Shown piece after piece: positions 1 to 14,400 of a stretch of 64,000 nucleotides of DNA (positions within the stretch are counted from its first letter, which is position 1; every line of letters begins with the position of its first letter). The DNA is from Trichopria drosophilae (taxonomy: Eukaryota > Arthropoda > Insecta > Hymenoptera > Diapriidae): assembly GCA_030407085.1 (NCBI GenBank), contig CM059584.1:122922501-122986500 (forward strand), given 5' to 3'. Position numbers and translations under genes: made by a program. Below the pieces are notes generated by a model. The model was not told the origin of the DNA. It did not search any database and saw only the letters and a list, made by a program, of their open reading frames with translations.

Positions 1-497
1 TGAAACAATTTTGATCATTATAAAAAAAATGAAAGTAACATACAAATGCGCAAAAGTACAAAGTAATACGAAATTTAGAGGTTTCAGAGAAATGCCCATA
101 TCGTTTTTCCGTTTCATCGAAATAACTAAACAAAATTTGTCCGAATTTCTTTCTACTTTATCCAATAAATATTGCAGTAATCAGATACTCGGGCATGTTA
201 ATTTATTTTAGCATTCATTCAAGTCCTAACTTGACTTTTGACACTTTTGACATCCAAAAGGTATCCAGCACAAATGCTACTTTTAGAATAGAGGACTATG
301 CTTTTCATTTTGTATCAAGCAGATATATAAGAGATATATCAGGATTTTGGTTCATCCTGATACAAGTGGATTACTTCTTGACTGCTTGTATTAATAAATG
401 TTGGAAAAAATGTTTAAAAATTCCTTCCAAGAATTTTTTCTTGGTTAAGTCGGCCCCAGGATTCCAAATAAATAACTAAAAGTTTCTTCTTTAAAGT
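1..497. other. AT-rich intergenic sequence, nothing recognised
   Basis: Two short overlapping open frames (11-211 and 195-479) resemble no family I know and have a composition typical of AT-rich non-coding DNA. I see no RNA gene or repeat here. Confidence 0.6.
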
Positions 498-907
498 CGT
501 TTCGGCATCACGATAAGTGCCATCTTCAGTTTATTAAAGTTATTGATGCAGAAAAAGTCTTCGCACCATATTATGATGTGAAATGTAATTATTGGTGACG
601 TTTAGTGAGAGAAAGGATGTATTTTTGACAGTCCCAAAAAGAGTAGAAATGACTGATGTTTTGTCATTTCTGTAATCAAATCTGACACCCACTACACACT
701 ATAATTTTTAGTAAAAAATAATCATTATTTGATTACAGAAATAACAAAACATCAGTCATTTCTACTCTTTTTGGGACTGTCAAAAATTCATCCTTTCTCC
801 CACTAACCGTCACCAATTACATTTCACATCATAAAATGGTGCGAAGACTTTTTCTGCATCAATAACTTTAATAAACTGAAGATGGCAGATATCGTGATGC
901 CGAAACG
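498..907. repeat. Foldback (long hairpin) element
   Basis: The left arm 498-680 is the reverse complement of the right arm 728-907, about 95% identical by eye, around a 47-base loop (681-727). The outer ends read CGTTTCGGCATCACGAT and ATCGTGATGCCGAAACG. The arms differ by a few substitutions and small indels, so this is not a recent perfect palindrome. It carries no coding capacity, and I could not define a clear target-site duplication. A transcript across it would form a double-stranded stem of about 180 bp. Confidence 0.9.
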
Positions 908-3900
908 TATAAAGCGATATATAATATGTGATGAAAAAATGTTATGCCATGTCATTTAGTTTGACAAATACCTTGTCTATTATGCCTATTTCTGTAAAAT
1001 GAACTCTAACATTTCGCAATTTGCTATACATACTACAAGTCTTCTAAATATACATACATCCTGATAATTGCCTGAAGTTTCAGTTTTAAAAATAATAGAT
1101 TTTTTATCAAATTAATTATCAGTCTCTCGCGAACTAAAGCTGCATTCTACTTAACCTTGCTGATGTCTTTTGATGACTACACCGCTATTGTCATTATAGA
1201 AATTATTTTTCCTTTACGGTATCGAACTAGTAATTTGTTTTTACCGATTTTTAAAATGTTTATCTACAAATTTTAATACGTTATTCCGCATTTTAACAGA
1301 TTTAATGCGAGAATGAGTTTTACTATACACTATAAACAGTTTTCTAGAAAATACCAAAGATATTAATTGAGAACTGACAGAGAATTTTTAAAAATAAGTG
1401 ATTTTTATTTATTTCCGAAAATTCTCCGAACATACCGAATTTCCGAATTTCGAAAAATCGTTTCAGTCACTTTTTATTTACGGTTTTTAGTGAAAATTCC
1501 TACCTTATCGGTCGAGCACTTTAGAACCGCCTTAGCGGGTCCTTTTTATATTATATAAATAGGTATATAAAACACTTAAATTTGCGGTTGAGATTAAATG
1601 AAAATAATATTTGAACAGTTCCGTTTGCTATGAAAAGAAGCGTATAATTTAAATTATATATTGCTGACTCAAACAATCAGTTTGTAGTTGAATTAAGAGC
1701 ACAAATATCGGAATGCTTAAAGTATTCATTTTCGATTTGAAATGAAATACCTTTAGTCAAATTATGATACAAAGAGTACGACGTAGTAAAAGTTATAAAT
1801 TGGTTGAAAAAAATGAAAAATAACGTAGTAAAAACTTAATGAATATACATTGCAAAAAATGTTCGTAATCAGACTAAAATTACTAAAAATAACTGAAATT
1901 TCTTAAATAAAACAAAATAATAAGTTTAGATGATTTAAAATTTCAAAACTATAACTTAAATTTCATGGACAGTCTTTTTGATTTGTCGATTTTTGTTGTT
2001 TCTATACAAATTCTTCGTACTCTAAATAATAATTTATTATAACTTAGTTTTAAGACAATTCGGTTACTTAATATTTTAGCAATACTCAGTATTTTTGTAT
2101 GTAAAATTAACTGTGTATGCTTTAAATTAATTCATATAGTCACAAATTTATGAAATAATTATTGCAAAATTTGAAAGGTTGAAAAATGATGGATACAAAA
2201 CTGTCAATGCCAATGTTTGGCTTAAGTGATTACAACGTCATGAATGAAGTATTTATATGTTATTGTTCTTTTTTTAATCTGGATATTCCTAATAAATATT
2301 TTGAAATCTTAATCGAAAGCTTGAATAATGAATTAATTATAGTCTGATTTGGCACAGCAAGATATTCTTGTATAATAATGACATTTAAAATAACAAGATA
2401 AGGTAATATAACATTTTTGACAGTTTTAAAGCCTTTGATTATGAAAATATTGATAAAGGCAAATATTTTTTAGATTTCAAACCTTTGTATTGATCTTAGA
2501 GTGACAGTTTTTGAGACGCGGCATCGCACAATGTCATAATCCATTGTTAGATAAGGTACAAAATAAAAGAAAATGTTTAGTAAAACAGATATACATTTTA
2601 TTTACAGAATTCACACCTATCTATAAGATTAACGTAAATAGAAAAAGTGAGTGTGTTTGTTTGTGCCTTCGAATCGATGATTTCGTTGTTTCGCACAAAT
2701 CTCGATTGGATCATAAAACGCATGTGATAAATATAATAGAATAAATTATTTCTCGCTTTCCCCTTCGTGAATACGTATACAAGTGAAGTCTATTCGCTGT
2801 TATTGTTTGCGGCGATTGTTCGTTAATAGTGTGTACGAATGTTAGAAGGGATGATATCTGAATAATAAATAAAACATTATAGAACTACTATATTACAAAC
2901 GCTTCAAATACATATACAAGTTGTTTTCCCTATAGCCTAATTTAAAGTAACTCATTACGTCGACGACTTAAAAATGAGTGTAGTACACGAAGGACGTTAT
3001 TACAATTTGATTTGTTGAGGTAGATAATTTAATCAGTCTATAAAGGGACGTCGATGTTACTTGTACATCGCTTTTCGGATGCATCGCATTTGTTGTTTGT
3101 CGTTTTCGTGAAAAACTTTACATTGTTATGTATCTCGCAATCGACTGATCGATTCGTCCTTTTTAATAACGAATCGTCGAATTCGTTCAAAAGTGCATCA
3201 GAACTTTACAACATCTCCCAACCATAGTTGCCAGTTGCGTTAGTGTGCTCATGCACTTTTGAAAAAAATGCATTAAATTTAAAACTTTATGTTACATAAC
3301 TAATTACATACTATGTACATCAAGAAAATCATATGGAAATACTGGGCTGAAACCAGGACGTCAAGCTCGGTTAAGAATTTCCTACTGCTTTGTATTTGGT
3401 AACAAGTAAAAACTTAACCCCTAAACTTACAGACACCGTTCTTCACTTCGTTGCGAAAAACAAAAATAAAGTCTCAATTGTCTCAAACTGTTTGATATTA
3501 GAAAAATATCGATAGTTATCGCGACAACTAGAACGCTAGACAGTTCCGGATGATTCAAATTCAACAAGGTCAAACGCCTCACGTGAAAAGAATTTCATAC
3601 TTTAATCGTTTCAACGAAGCGCAAAGTACGTGACTCGAAAATCTTGGCAGCACGGCGACGACACCCAGTTATTTTCATCTTAATACTAAAATAAGTTAGG
3701 ATATAATATTTTTATTCGATTTAGAAATAGTGCAGATAGTCGAAACACGCGAAAACCACATTTCGAGAAAACTCAAAAGGGAAAGACAATTTTTATCAAT
3801 GACTTATTTCAAATTCATTATTTCTTACTATCTGCATATTTCGAATTTTCACGGTATTATAATGCGCGTAACTAAATGTCGAGGTATTTACAAAAACTTT

Positions 3901-5121
3901 TGGTAGTTTAACTTCGCTCAAGAGTCGTTTTATTTTACAAATGCGATAAAATCTTACGTTCTCCTAACGGTTATTATTTTAATAACAAATTCAACAGTTT
4001 ATTTTTGTCAATTCATTGTATGAACCGTTGAATATCCGATAGTTATTTTTACTGCACGGCACAAAACATTGCAAATATAAAGCGATCTCGAATTTAGTAC
4101 GATTTATTTATGACTTAATCAATACTTTATTCAGTGTTATCGACAATGTCCAAAGTATGGCCGAAGATTTTCTGATAGACACTATAAAAATACTAGGACA
4201 GTCGCGGTTGATAAACATCTTTCATAAAAGAAACTTAAGAATATTTCCGTTTCGAATTTTGGCGAAGTTTTTCACTTTAAAACGAGTCGGCAACATGTTC
4301 AATAGTTTTCTATGTATATAAAATTTGCAATTGTCGACAATTTTTGATAGTCAATCGTTATCGATTGATCATGTTCCGACGAACATATCGTGATGTCGTT
4401 TACTCATACTTTGAATGAAATATTAACAATGAACACATTTTCGGAGTAAATTATTCTGTTCGCCAAGATCCGCTTTAGCATTCAATGGAATGTATATGGA
4501 CAGAACGGAGATCTTTCGTGATTGGATCTGAAGAATAATGATCGGTATCCAAACTATTCTTCCAGAAAGGAAATCGTCCTTCTGGTTTGTAAAAGAATGC
4601 CGCTAAATGCCGTGGATTCCAATAAGGTACAAGTAGAACCCGGATGAATCAAGGTGATGTCTCATCCAGGGATGCTTCAACCTCTTATTGCACGATGCTC
4701 CACAGAACCTTTCAAATTGGAACCATATGAGACAGAATTCGAGTCGAATAATTTAAAATTTTTTTTCGCATATAATCCAAATATGGAAATTCGAGTCGAA
4801 GTCCACATGGAACCCAAATAGAAATGTTCAGTAGTGTACCAAAATTCTTATGAATGTGCAATCGTAAAAGGTCTTTGCTTGAATACAATTTCCGTTTCAG
4901 AAATTTTTAAAAATTGCTAATCATCTAGCATCCTAAGAACAACGCTCAGCTTCCAATTCATGTTAAGAATTAAGGTTGACTTCAGCGACTTGTACTACTC
5001 AGCATCTTCCTCTGTAGGAAGGATTGTTCATGTCCATACAAACTCATAAGCTGCAGGATGAAAGACAAACTTTTTCATTTTATGTAATAGGATTGTTGCA
5101 AGTTTTACGAGTTGAACACGG
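908..5121. other. Downstream flank of Notum, including its presumed 3' UTR
   Basis: This AT-rich stretch has no convincing coding frame. The Notum 3' UTR must begin at 5121 and run leftwards. The nearest canonical poly(A) signals I found on the minus strand are AATAAA at 4131-4126 and 4108-4103, which would give a 3' UTR of about 1 kb. A closer non-canonical signal cannot be excluded. The frame at 2511-2744 has no recognisable domain. Confidence 0.5.
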
Positions 5122-5450
5122 CTAATTCGCCTGCTGCGTTAGAAGATTTAGCAGCTCGTCGTGGTCCATGTTGTTGAGCGTCTGAAGGTCAACACCGAGA
5201 GCAGTCGCCACACTCGACATGTCCAGGCCAAAGCTTTTGAGAAGCTCGATGAAGTCCATCTCTTCCCCCGTGAATGGATTGTGGAGTTTGGGACAGCTGT
5301 GGTTACATTGTGGCCACGTACACCTCTCGATCAATCGGAAATGGCAGCTATGAGCACACTTGCGTTTCCCTGAAAGTACAGAGCGTTGCGGTCGAGTACC
5401 ATTAAGCATTTTTGTATGATTGTTGCCGTGTTTGCCATTCTGTCGTCGCC
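5122..5450 (-). CDS. Notum: Notum coding exon 8 (C-terminal Cys-rich region and stop)
   Basis: This exon encodes residues 495-603 and the TAG stop. After the end of the basic stretch (GRRQNGKHGNN) it returns to the conserved Notum tail: CAHSC, ERCTWPQCNHSCP, then NPFTGEEMDF and a helical end rich in leucine and aspartate. The spaced cysteines match disulfides of the vertebrate enzyme. The acceptor is TTATTTAG; the preceding intron is only 84 bp. Confidence 0.96.
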
Positions 5451-8400
5451 CTAAATAATTAAAAAATAATAGGATAAGAATTGCCGAAACAGATTCTTCT
5501 CAACAATTAAATGAGATCTTGCAACGTGTCTTACCTGCTTTCCTACGCTCATGTTTTTCCTTTTTGTGCTCCCTTCTGCGCTGTTCCCTGTTTCTTTCTC
5601 GCCTCCTGCCTTTGTGCTTTCTTCGTCTTCGTTTCTTGTTACCCTTCCCCTCCGTGGACCCGTTAACCAATTTTTTGTGGCCACCTTTGCCTCCGACGCC
5701 TGCCATATTGTGTCGGGAATAGACGGAAGTGTCGTTCCTCTCTCCTTTTACCGATTCGAGGCTCGTCGAACTCGTGAGGTTCCCTTTTGTTGGTCCAGAG
5801 CGTAGTAGTTTACGGGCCGATTTTGCACATGGCTGATTTGTTTCTATTTGAAGACTCGTGCTGAAAGTAATAATTTAATTAAATTATTAGATAATCAGTA
5901 ATACACTCATAATAATGCTTGTATTTGTAATATTGTCAAATTTAATTAAAATCTACAATTGTCTATTTGGAAGAGTCCATTCTAAACTTTTTTATATAAT
6001 GTTCTTTATTTATCAATTCTCTACTATTCTGGTATCAAGAAGTAACTCAATCTGTTTGTATTTTAACTATAAATTCTTTACAATTCCGGAAACACTCATG
6101 TCTACAAAAAGTCAACTCAAATTTCGTCAGTTTTCTGGACTTGAAAAATACGGATAAAATTAAGTTAATAATTTGAAAATTTGATTTTTTTGATCCAGAG
6201 AAAATTTGTTTAGATTCTTCGGACAATTCTGAACAAAAGCTATCACTTGTGAATTTGCCGTAAAATGTATATTTTCGGGAATAAAAAATGTAAAATTTTC
6301 AAAAAATGCAAGTTTTGCAGTAAAATCCCCCCTTGGAACCCCCGTAGCTCAAGATTAAGATATAAGCTCCATTTAAAAATTTGACACGAGTAACCTAACA
6401 CTAGAAACTTTTCTTGCCCATACATTTTTACTCCAAAATTTAGGTCCAAAAAACAGTCGAATTTTTATCCCTTTGAACTGTATGAATTAAAAACAACTTA
6501 CTCATTGCCACGATGTTTTCCATCCGGCAACTGCTCCCAACAATATAGTGCTTGAGCTAGTGAAATCTCATCGATTTTAACGAGTTGCCAATCTCTTTTC
6601 GTAAGGACGCTATGACTTATACAACTAGGAGCAAATACTGCTGAAACATTTTCAAATGTTTGTCGAAGACTATCACCCATTTTGTGTATGTAGTCCCATT
6701 GTTGCTTCGTAACAGGTGCACCGACATTGTCGGCTGTCATTTGAGCTTCATCGAAGAGCCATTGAAAAACGAACAATGGAGCTGGAAAAAGTAAATGCAA
6801 TTTATTAGTGAACTGTTTATGAACGTTCAATTCATGAAATATTTCTATTACTGTATATTTTTAAAGTTTTGGTAATTAAAAATTTACCTGTTAAGGTGGG
6901 ATATAGCCGGTAACCGAAGTAACATCTCCAAGGTTCTTGTGGATGCTTCAAAACACATTTTGTTGGCAAACGTGCGTTCCAAAGTTCCATTCCTTTTTTC
7001 ACAGCAACCGTAGGTGGAATACCGATTTGCGAGTACGGCGCACGATCAAGAAACCATCCAGAATCACTTACACCCCGGATTGTAATGTAGTGCATTCCTG
7101 AATTTCATAAAATTTTATTCGTCAGTTTTTTGTAACCATATTTATAGAAAGTTAACAATCAACTTATGCCCAAAAAAGCCTCGTTTAAATAATATTGATT
7201 GTGGTTAATACCTAATTCATTGTGGATGAGGTGCTGCACGTGGTCCAAATTTAACATAACTCCGGTTCCACCTGCACTGCTACCGGCGAGAAGGAGGGAG
7301 CTTGCGTTCTCCAAACCCAGTGGAACAAGATCTCGTATGACTTGTGATACGATCTCGGCACCCATAAAAGAGAACATTTCGTTCATGGACGCTCTTGTAC
7401 CACTCCAGCTGTCACTCGTACAATAGGGTACGAAGCTGTAAATGCAACAGAAATTATAAATTCATCAATTGACACTCAGTTTTTGACATGAATTAATTTC
7501 ATACAGAGAATTGTAATCATCGTCTTTTTTTATTATTTTATGTATACGATAGGTGAAGATATTTTATTGAAAAGTAGTGAAATGATTATCTGTCATAATT
7601 TAAAAACTATGGATTATTAAAGATACTTACACATGATTTGCATTCCACCAGAACGGATTTTCTTCCGGATTCGTGGATAGAATTCCTCCAACTATAAAAG
7701 TAAAAAATTGCTTTATTACTTTACTTATTTATATCCCTTCGTTAAGTTTAAGTTTGTAAATTGATGTATCAATCATGTGCTTCATTAATAATATAAAGAT
7801 TAGAAGTGTATTTTAAAGCACTAGGAACCATAAAAAATGTAAAAACTATAATTTCAGTAATATACTAATGGGACAATTGACAACACAAGAATAAGAGTTC
7901 ATAGGTTTTATAAAATCGCTAGTATAACGTATTTCAAAAATAAAATATGTTATTTTTTTCATTTAAAAAGTTTCTAATGTTACCCCCTCTCAACCGTATG
8001 GTCCCTTTTCAAAGATCACTTACCATCACGAGTTTCCGGCCATTGCGTCGATGTCATAAGGTGTCTTAGCCTGAGCCATCGGCTTCTGCAGGTCTTGTGA
8101 TCGTAGCAGTACCATCCGCCCTCCAGAAATATGATCCATCGCTTCGAGCCGTGCGACTTTCTCAAGTAGAAACCCGCCTGTGATCCGTCGTTACACGTAA
8201 TGGATCTATTGCTCAAAAAGACTCTCTTAAGACCCCTCTGTTCCTCCATGCCATATTTCTCTAAAATCTTTATCAGCTTTTGAATGGTATTGCTTTGTGC
8301 CGCCGGCGACCCTGGAGACACCGAGACCGTGTTGGATTTGTCTTGTATGGACGATACTATAACGAATGTCGCAAGCAGCAACAGCAACTAAAATGGTAAA

Positions 8401-11400
8401 AAAATGCAAAACGTTAGAACATGACTTGCAACACTAATTTCATTATTGCTAACTCTGATTGTCACTATTACTATACATTTCTCATCGTCATTATTTATTT
8501 TCATAACAGTAATTTGAGGTTATATTGTTATTAAATATTCGTTACCATTTCTCAACATTAATAATGCAGGTTATAATCCTTTACTAAATTTTAAAAAAGT
8601 ACTTGATTATATAACATAAAATAAATTGTGATAATTTTATTGAGCAAGATTTCATTTTGAAAAAGCATTTAAGAATATATGATTTACCCATAATTTTACA
8701 AAATAAGATTCGCGTTTCTAATAGCTACTTGTAATAGAATAACGTTATGAAGTACACCGACAAAACATGCTGACGAGTTGCAAGAAAGTGAAAAGGTAAA
8801 GATAACCATTCTCGTATAGAAATTCAATAGATAAGCACAGTGAGTTTCGGATATCTTGCACCGGATATGCTGAGACTTTCAATTTCATTGTAATCGCGCA
8901 ATGCGGAATTTTACTGCATTCGTCATATTATGTAAGTTCCCACGAAATCATGAACGTTCTGTACAGAATTCTACAATAAAATCTTTAAACATAAAAAACT
9001 ATTTGCGATTTAGATATTTCAGACATTTTAGATAGATCAGTAATAAATATTATGATAGAATTATCCGTCATAAACAAAACTACTGCATTTATAATCTTAC
9101 AAAATAATTTATGAATCTTATTATCGTTACAGTCCTAATTATTAAATTGAATGTCCCCGATCTACTTCTGATAATCCAGTCCGATGGAGATTCATCATTG
9201 TTGAGTATATTTTAAAAAATTAAATAAATGTATGATTTATTGAACTTTATTCGTATTTATTGACATTTATTTCCAATGTGAATATGTTTATTCCCGTCAA
9301 TGTCATAATTGATAACAGTTTCCACTATTGAACAATTACTGCTTATAAAGTGTTAAGCGATCCATCTCATACTCTGTATGAGTTGTATGTTACATCAAAT
9401 TCCCTGACGAAAAGTAAGATTTTACTGCTTTGAAAATGTAATTTATATTTCTCTCTACAAAAGTCAATTTTTACTGCAGCAAATTTAGAAAACTGAGTTG
9501 GATGAATCGAACTCGGAGTACTTTCGCAGGCTCGTTCAATGACCCGCGTTTTTTCGTAAAATCCTTTACCTCGTATTATGTATACGATCGTAACAATTGT
9601 CCTATAAAAAAGACAATGACTTTCTCGTGTAAATAAGTGGAAGTGTACAATTTCCTACTTCCTTTCGACGATAGCCTATAAATCTCAGTGAAGCAGTAAA
9701 TAACAATAACAAGATTTCTATTGGCACGGTAACCTAAAGCCTGACACATAATCTACAAGTTCGGGAGATGACCTCGAGAGCACGAGTATATGACACGGTC
9801 AGCAATGGCGAACGACCCCAAAACATTTCGGTCCGTTTGAACTCGGAGGTCATAAATCTTCGGCAATCCGAAAATCCTTTAACGCAAATTTTCGAAATCC
9901 TACTTGCGGTCGAGGCCTTACGCCCGTTCGCTCGTATTCGGGTATAATCGGACTAAGTTAGGGTTCTGAGGATTAGGGGCGAACTAACGCTTACTTCCTA
10001 AAAATACAAAGTCACTTCCGGAAGAGGTTACGACCGGACACCGCAGAGGCCGAGGGCCAAACTCGGGGTCCTTGACGTCGCGCGTATAGGAGCGGCACGA
10101 CGTAAAAGGCGACCGGCACGATTTCTAAAGCGACGACGGTGCATCACAGGGGAGCTGCAGCCGTCCGACGTAATGAGATGGGTGAGAGGAGACTTAAGTC
10201 GTACAGACTTAAGTACGTCAGGGCTCATCTCGGCGGCTGCCGGCCGGAGACTGGGACGTCGAGTTTGTCGGCACCCGGGGCGGATCAGCGAAGCGCGTCC
10301 AACGAAATACGATACGACCCTAAGACTCTCAGGCGCAATACGGTAGCCGGCACGACTCATCACGCTACGCTGAAGTCGACCAAATCTCGCGGCGAATATC
10401 CATTATGCATCTCTACGACGTCCCTGGAACGCGTACGCGCGAGCTCTGGCCGAATACCGATGGTGAAATTCATGTGTCAAAGAGGTGCTCCTCATCCGGC
10501 GCGTAAATCGCTGAAATTTCGGACTAATTACGACTATGTTACTCCTTCTGGATACAACATCCTCCAGACACGACGACTAATCTCCTGATGTTTCGAAGGT
10601 CAAGAATAAAGATTTTACCCACGGGAGCATTGTACTTTCGAAGAATGCCATGGACAAAAAACTAATATATGAATATGGCAATTATCAATTCATGATTGGA
10701 CTCATAACCACAAAGACGTCAACATTAATTGTCCTCATCATTGCAAGAGTTCCATATTTGCTTCTTATTTTTTTACTCATATTTCAATGTCCTAACATTC
10801 TAAATGTTTAGAATTAAGATCATCGTTGGCATCATCATTTTTCTCATAATACATCATCACCCTCAATATTAGCAATCTCTCGTCATTGATTCCTATTCAT
10901 ACAACATCTTCGAGAGTCGACATTTGTTTAGACTGCCTGCTTATTCATCAGGGCTTCAGCCTGCAGTGATCAAGCATGATATTCCCCTGAGATGTGCCTT
11001 CTCAAGTGTTTGCCATTTGTGTTTGATCACTAAATTTGTATACACAGTTATTTTCTAATCACGACGTGATGATACTTAGTAGTTTTTCTTATATACAAAA
11101 CTCATAAACAACGGAAGATTAAATTAAGTTTTTGTTCACCAAAATTATAATAGCACATGAAAAAAAAATACTGACAGGGTATGGGAGAATCTGATGAAAT
11201 TAGGCGAATCAGAGCAGATTCAACTCTTTTCAAGTAAACTTTTATATCAAGACAATGGTGATGCTGCCCACTAGTATTATCGGAATAATGATGACGCCGA
11301 TGATGCTTCTGACGTTCGACATTTTGAAAGGCATAATATTGGAATATGTGTCGAAAAATATAGGGCAAATGTTGAAATCATTCATTGATGAGGACAATAA

Positions 11401-14400
11401 AAACGAAGTATTAGTACTTATCCAGTCGTTAATAGACAATTACCCAATTTTTACAGTAAACATTATAGCTTTTAAAATTTTACTCCTTCAAGAAGGAGAT
11501 TTCTTGTGTTATGATCCGTAGAAATTCCTAAAAATAACTAATCTTTTTATAAGTTAAAACTGAGTTTTCACTCCAGAAAATGTAGAGTCAGGATTCATCA
11601 ACATATAGCGAAATTCAATTTAAAAAAATGATTTAAATTAGCAAATTACCTACAAGCCGACGATATTCGAAGGAAATTTATTACCTTTGTATTCACAATA
11701 TCTTAAACTTCAAAATTTAGATGCAGAGAAAAATCACTTTTCTTTCTTTTTTAATACAGATATATATATAATTTTCGATGTCACGTGCTAAGAAGTGTAT
11801 AACTCCGAAAATCATTTACTAAAATTTACGAAATTGTAAAACTTCATTTGATTCGCTTCGTTTTAAATACCATATCCTCTATGTCTTAAAAGCCAAGTCA
11901 AGATTTTAATCAAAAAAATGTGTAGAATGTCAGACATCACAAAAATTCTTCACAGGAAAAAATATACAAATTTAAAACAAATTCTTACACGGTTGAGTCA
12001 CAGACACTTTAGCATAGATTATCTCTTTGAATGAAACTTCTACTAATACGTTTTTAAAAAGCTAAAATATCTCAAACGTATTAAACTAAAGAGGAAGCCG
12101 ACACGCGATAAACAAAAATGAACAGTGCGACATTAGAAAAATGAAAGAAAATTTCATCAAAAAGAAACCGCAATAGCCGTTGATCAAAAACGTATTCGAT
12201 TGCATGTAATTATTCTTATTCAAACTAGAATAGCAATAAAACTAGCAAATCCTGCCAAAATGCAGGTAAGACAAAAACGAATGGTAAAGATATTGTTTTA
12301 TATTTACGATGTTTTTATAACTTGACGAAAAATTTTGGTTTCAAACGCACCGACAATAATAGCTGTATATAATAGTTAATTTCTGCAGTTTCCATACAAA
12401 ACTCGACAGCAATGACTGCAGTTCGGAATAATTTTTCGCTGTAAAACGAATCGTTGGCCTCGGCCTCTTTACGGTCGTGCCCAGAGGGTAAAATCATATA
12501 GCAGTAAAGCTTGACCATCCGGATCTTCGGTATTACGTGAACAGATGTACACAGTCGGCTCGTCTTTGCTCGGTCCCAGGTAGATTTTAAATGACCAGGC
12601 AATCACCAACAATCAGAATAATTGAAATTTTTGTTACCGCACGTTCGTCCCCTCCCCTCGTACCCTCCTTCGCACTGTTTTTGCTCAATTCATTTCAAGC
12701 AATTTCGACTTCCCCTGATTAGGTTTTGCTATTTCGATTCCTCATCTTTAATTCAACCCCGTCGCTTTTAATTGGTTCTACATTTTTCCAAAAATTATGA
12801 AGCCGATTATTTCTTGTGTTTTTTCATTTATCGAAAATTCACGATGTAACATTTTTCGAATGTGTCATTTATCGTATTTTTTGTTTTTATCCAATTTCGT
12901 CTATCCTTGTCGCATGGCCCCCACCCCCTCCACTCTCTAAGGCGATTAGGGTCATGTTCCACAACGGTAGCCGCCGGCGGAAACACTGTAGAAACAGAAG
13001 CTCGTACTCTGGAAGATGAAAGGAGCCGCCGCGTGGTCCAAGGAGAAATGGAGCTGCGACGCAATATGATCGAGCATAATGGACCGCAACAGCAGATTAG
13101 GCCGCGCTAAGGCAATAAAAAACATGGCTTTCTTCTTTTCGACATTTCGGCCTGAATGAGTTTTCCGAGAATTTTCAATTGGATTTCATCGCTGGCGAAC
13201 CCCCGCGGACCGTAATTACGATTATCGCGTCAATTAACCTTTATAGATCGCGCACGCGTCTTTAGATCTCGGCTGTCAACGCGCTCTCAGAACAAAAGAA
13301 AAACGATTTTTTTTTCTTAATTTTCGGTCTTTCCATTAACTGACATAATACACAGACGTACGCACGTTTACATTCACATGCGATTATTTCTCCCGCGTGT
13401 TCATCCAGGACGTCAGGCGCGCCACTGCCATCGTCATTTTTTAATAAATATCGTCAATTAACGTTGTTTATTCGTCCGATAAAATTTCGGGTATTACGAC
13501 GTCGTTCGGCGTCGTCTTCGATTAAACGTTTTCGCGCACCAGCTACATTACGCACTAACGGACGCAATTAGACGAATTTTAAGTTACGGAATTTTAAGTA
13601 TACGAATAAATTGCCGCGAAGCCGCCGCGATTTTATTACTGTTATTTATAACGGCCTTACGGGCGCCAGCGATACGTTCTGCTTTGATCGTTTTATGAAG
13701 CGCGAATTGACCGAAATTCCGAGAAATCAAAAATTTCAATTATAGGCCGGCGCGTGCTCATTATTTTACGCTACTTCTCTTAATAGTTCAGATTTATTCC
13801 CCTTTTCTTTTATTTTTTTTTTGTTAACGAACGCGTTCGGAAATCGCGAATCCTCATCCGGCTTTCGCTAATTGCGACGAAGATCCGGCGACGAAAGGGC
13901 CACTCAATAATCAGAAATATTATATATTGCGCGCGTGTGTGTATGTGTGTTTCTGCGTGAGCATTAATTTTTTTTTATCGAAAAGGTGCCTCAGTAGAAA
14001 TTTACTATTCCCATTAAGCAGTTTACGACCAATGCCGGATAATGCGTGTTTACGAGAGTAAAAAACTTATAGCTCGGCAGTACATACTTTAAATTAAAAC
14101 GTTGTACAGTTCCGCCATTAATTACGATGTGACAACATACGCTTCGCGTCGCAAAATGACCATCCGCTTTGCACTTAAAGGGAATAACCGCGCCGATACA
14201 CATTTTCGCATGTAAACGCACGTTTACCAATTTGCGCGCTTGTCCGTCATTTTCAAAATTCCGAAATAAGTTTCTCGAAAACAATAAAATTCGTCGAAAG
14301 TTATGGAACCGTTTGTAAAATCGTAGTACTTTACCGGATTCGAAATCGGCATTATCGTTTGGAATCATTAAAATTATATGAAACGAAACTACTCGGTCGG

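Noticed and set aside
5161..5805. Plus-strand frames opposite Notum exons 7 and 8
   Set aside because: They are mirror frames of the real exons, rich in Leu, Pro and Phe because the exons are Lys/Arg-rich.
8016..8387. Apparent Notum start at the TTG of 8387
   Set aside because: The codon is TTG, the preceding bases are an acceptor AG, and TAG is in frame directly upstream. It is an exon boundary.
8227..8409. ATG frame overlapping Notum exon 2
   Set aside because: It reads exon 2 in the wrong frame and ends without any Notum motif.
10139..10588. 149-codon plus-strand frame
   Set aside because: GTG start, high-GC context, other frames equally open, no recognisable motif.
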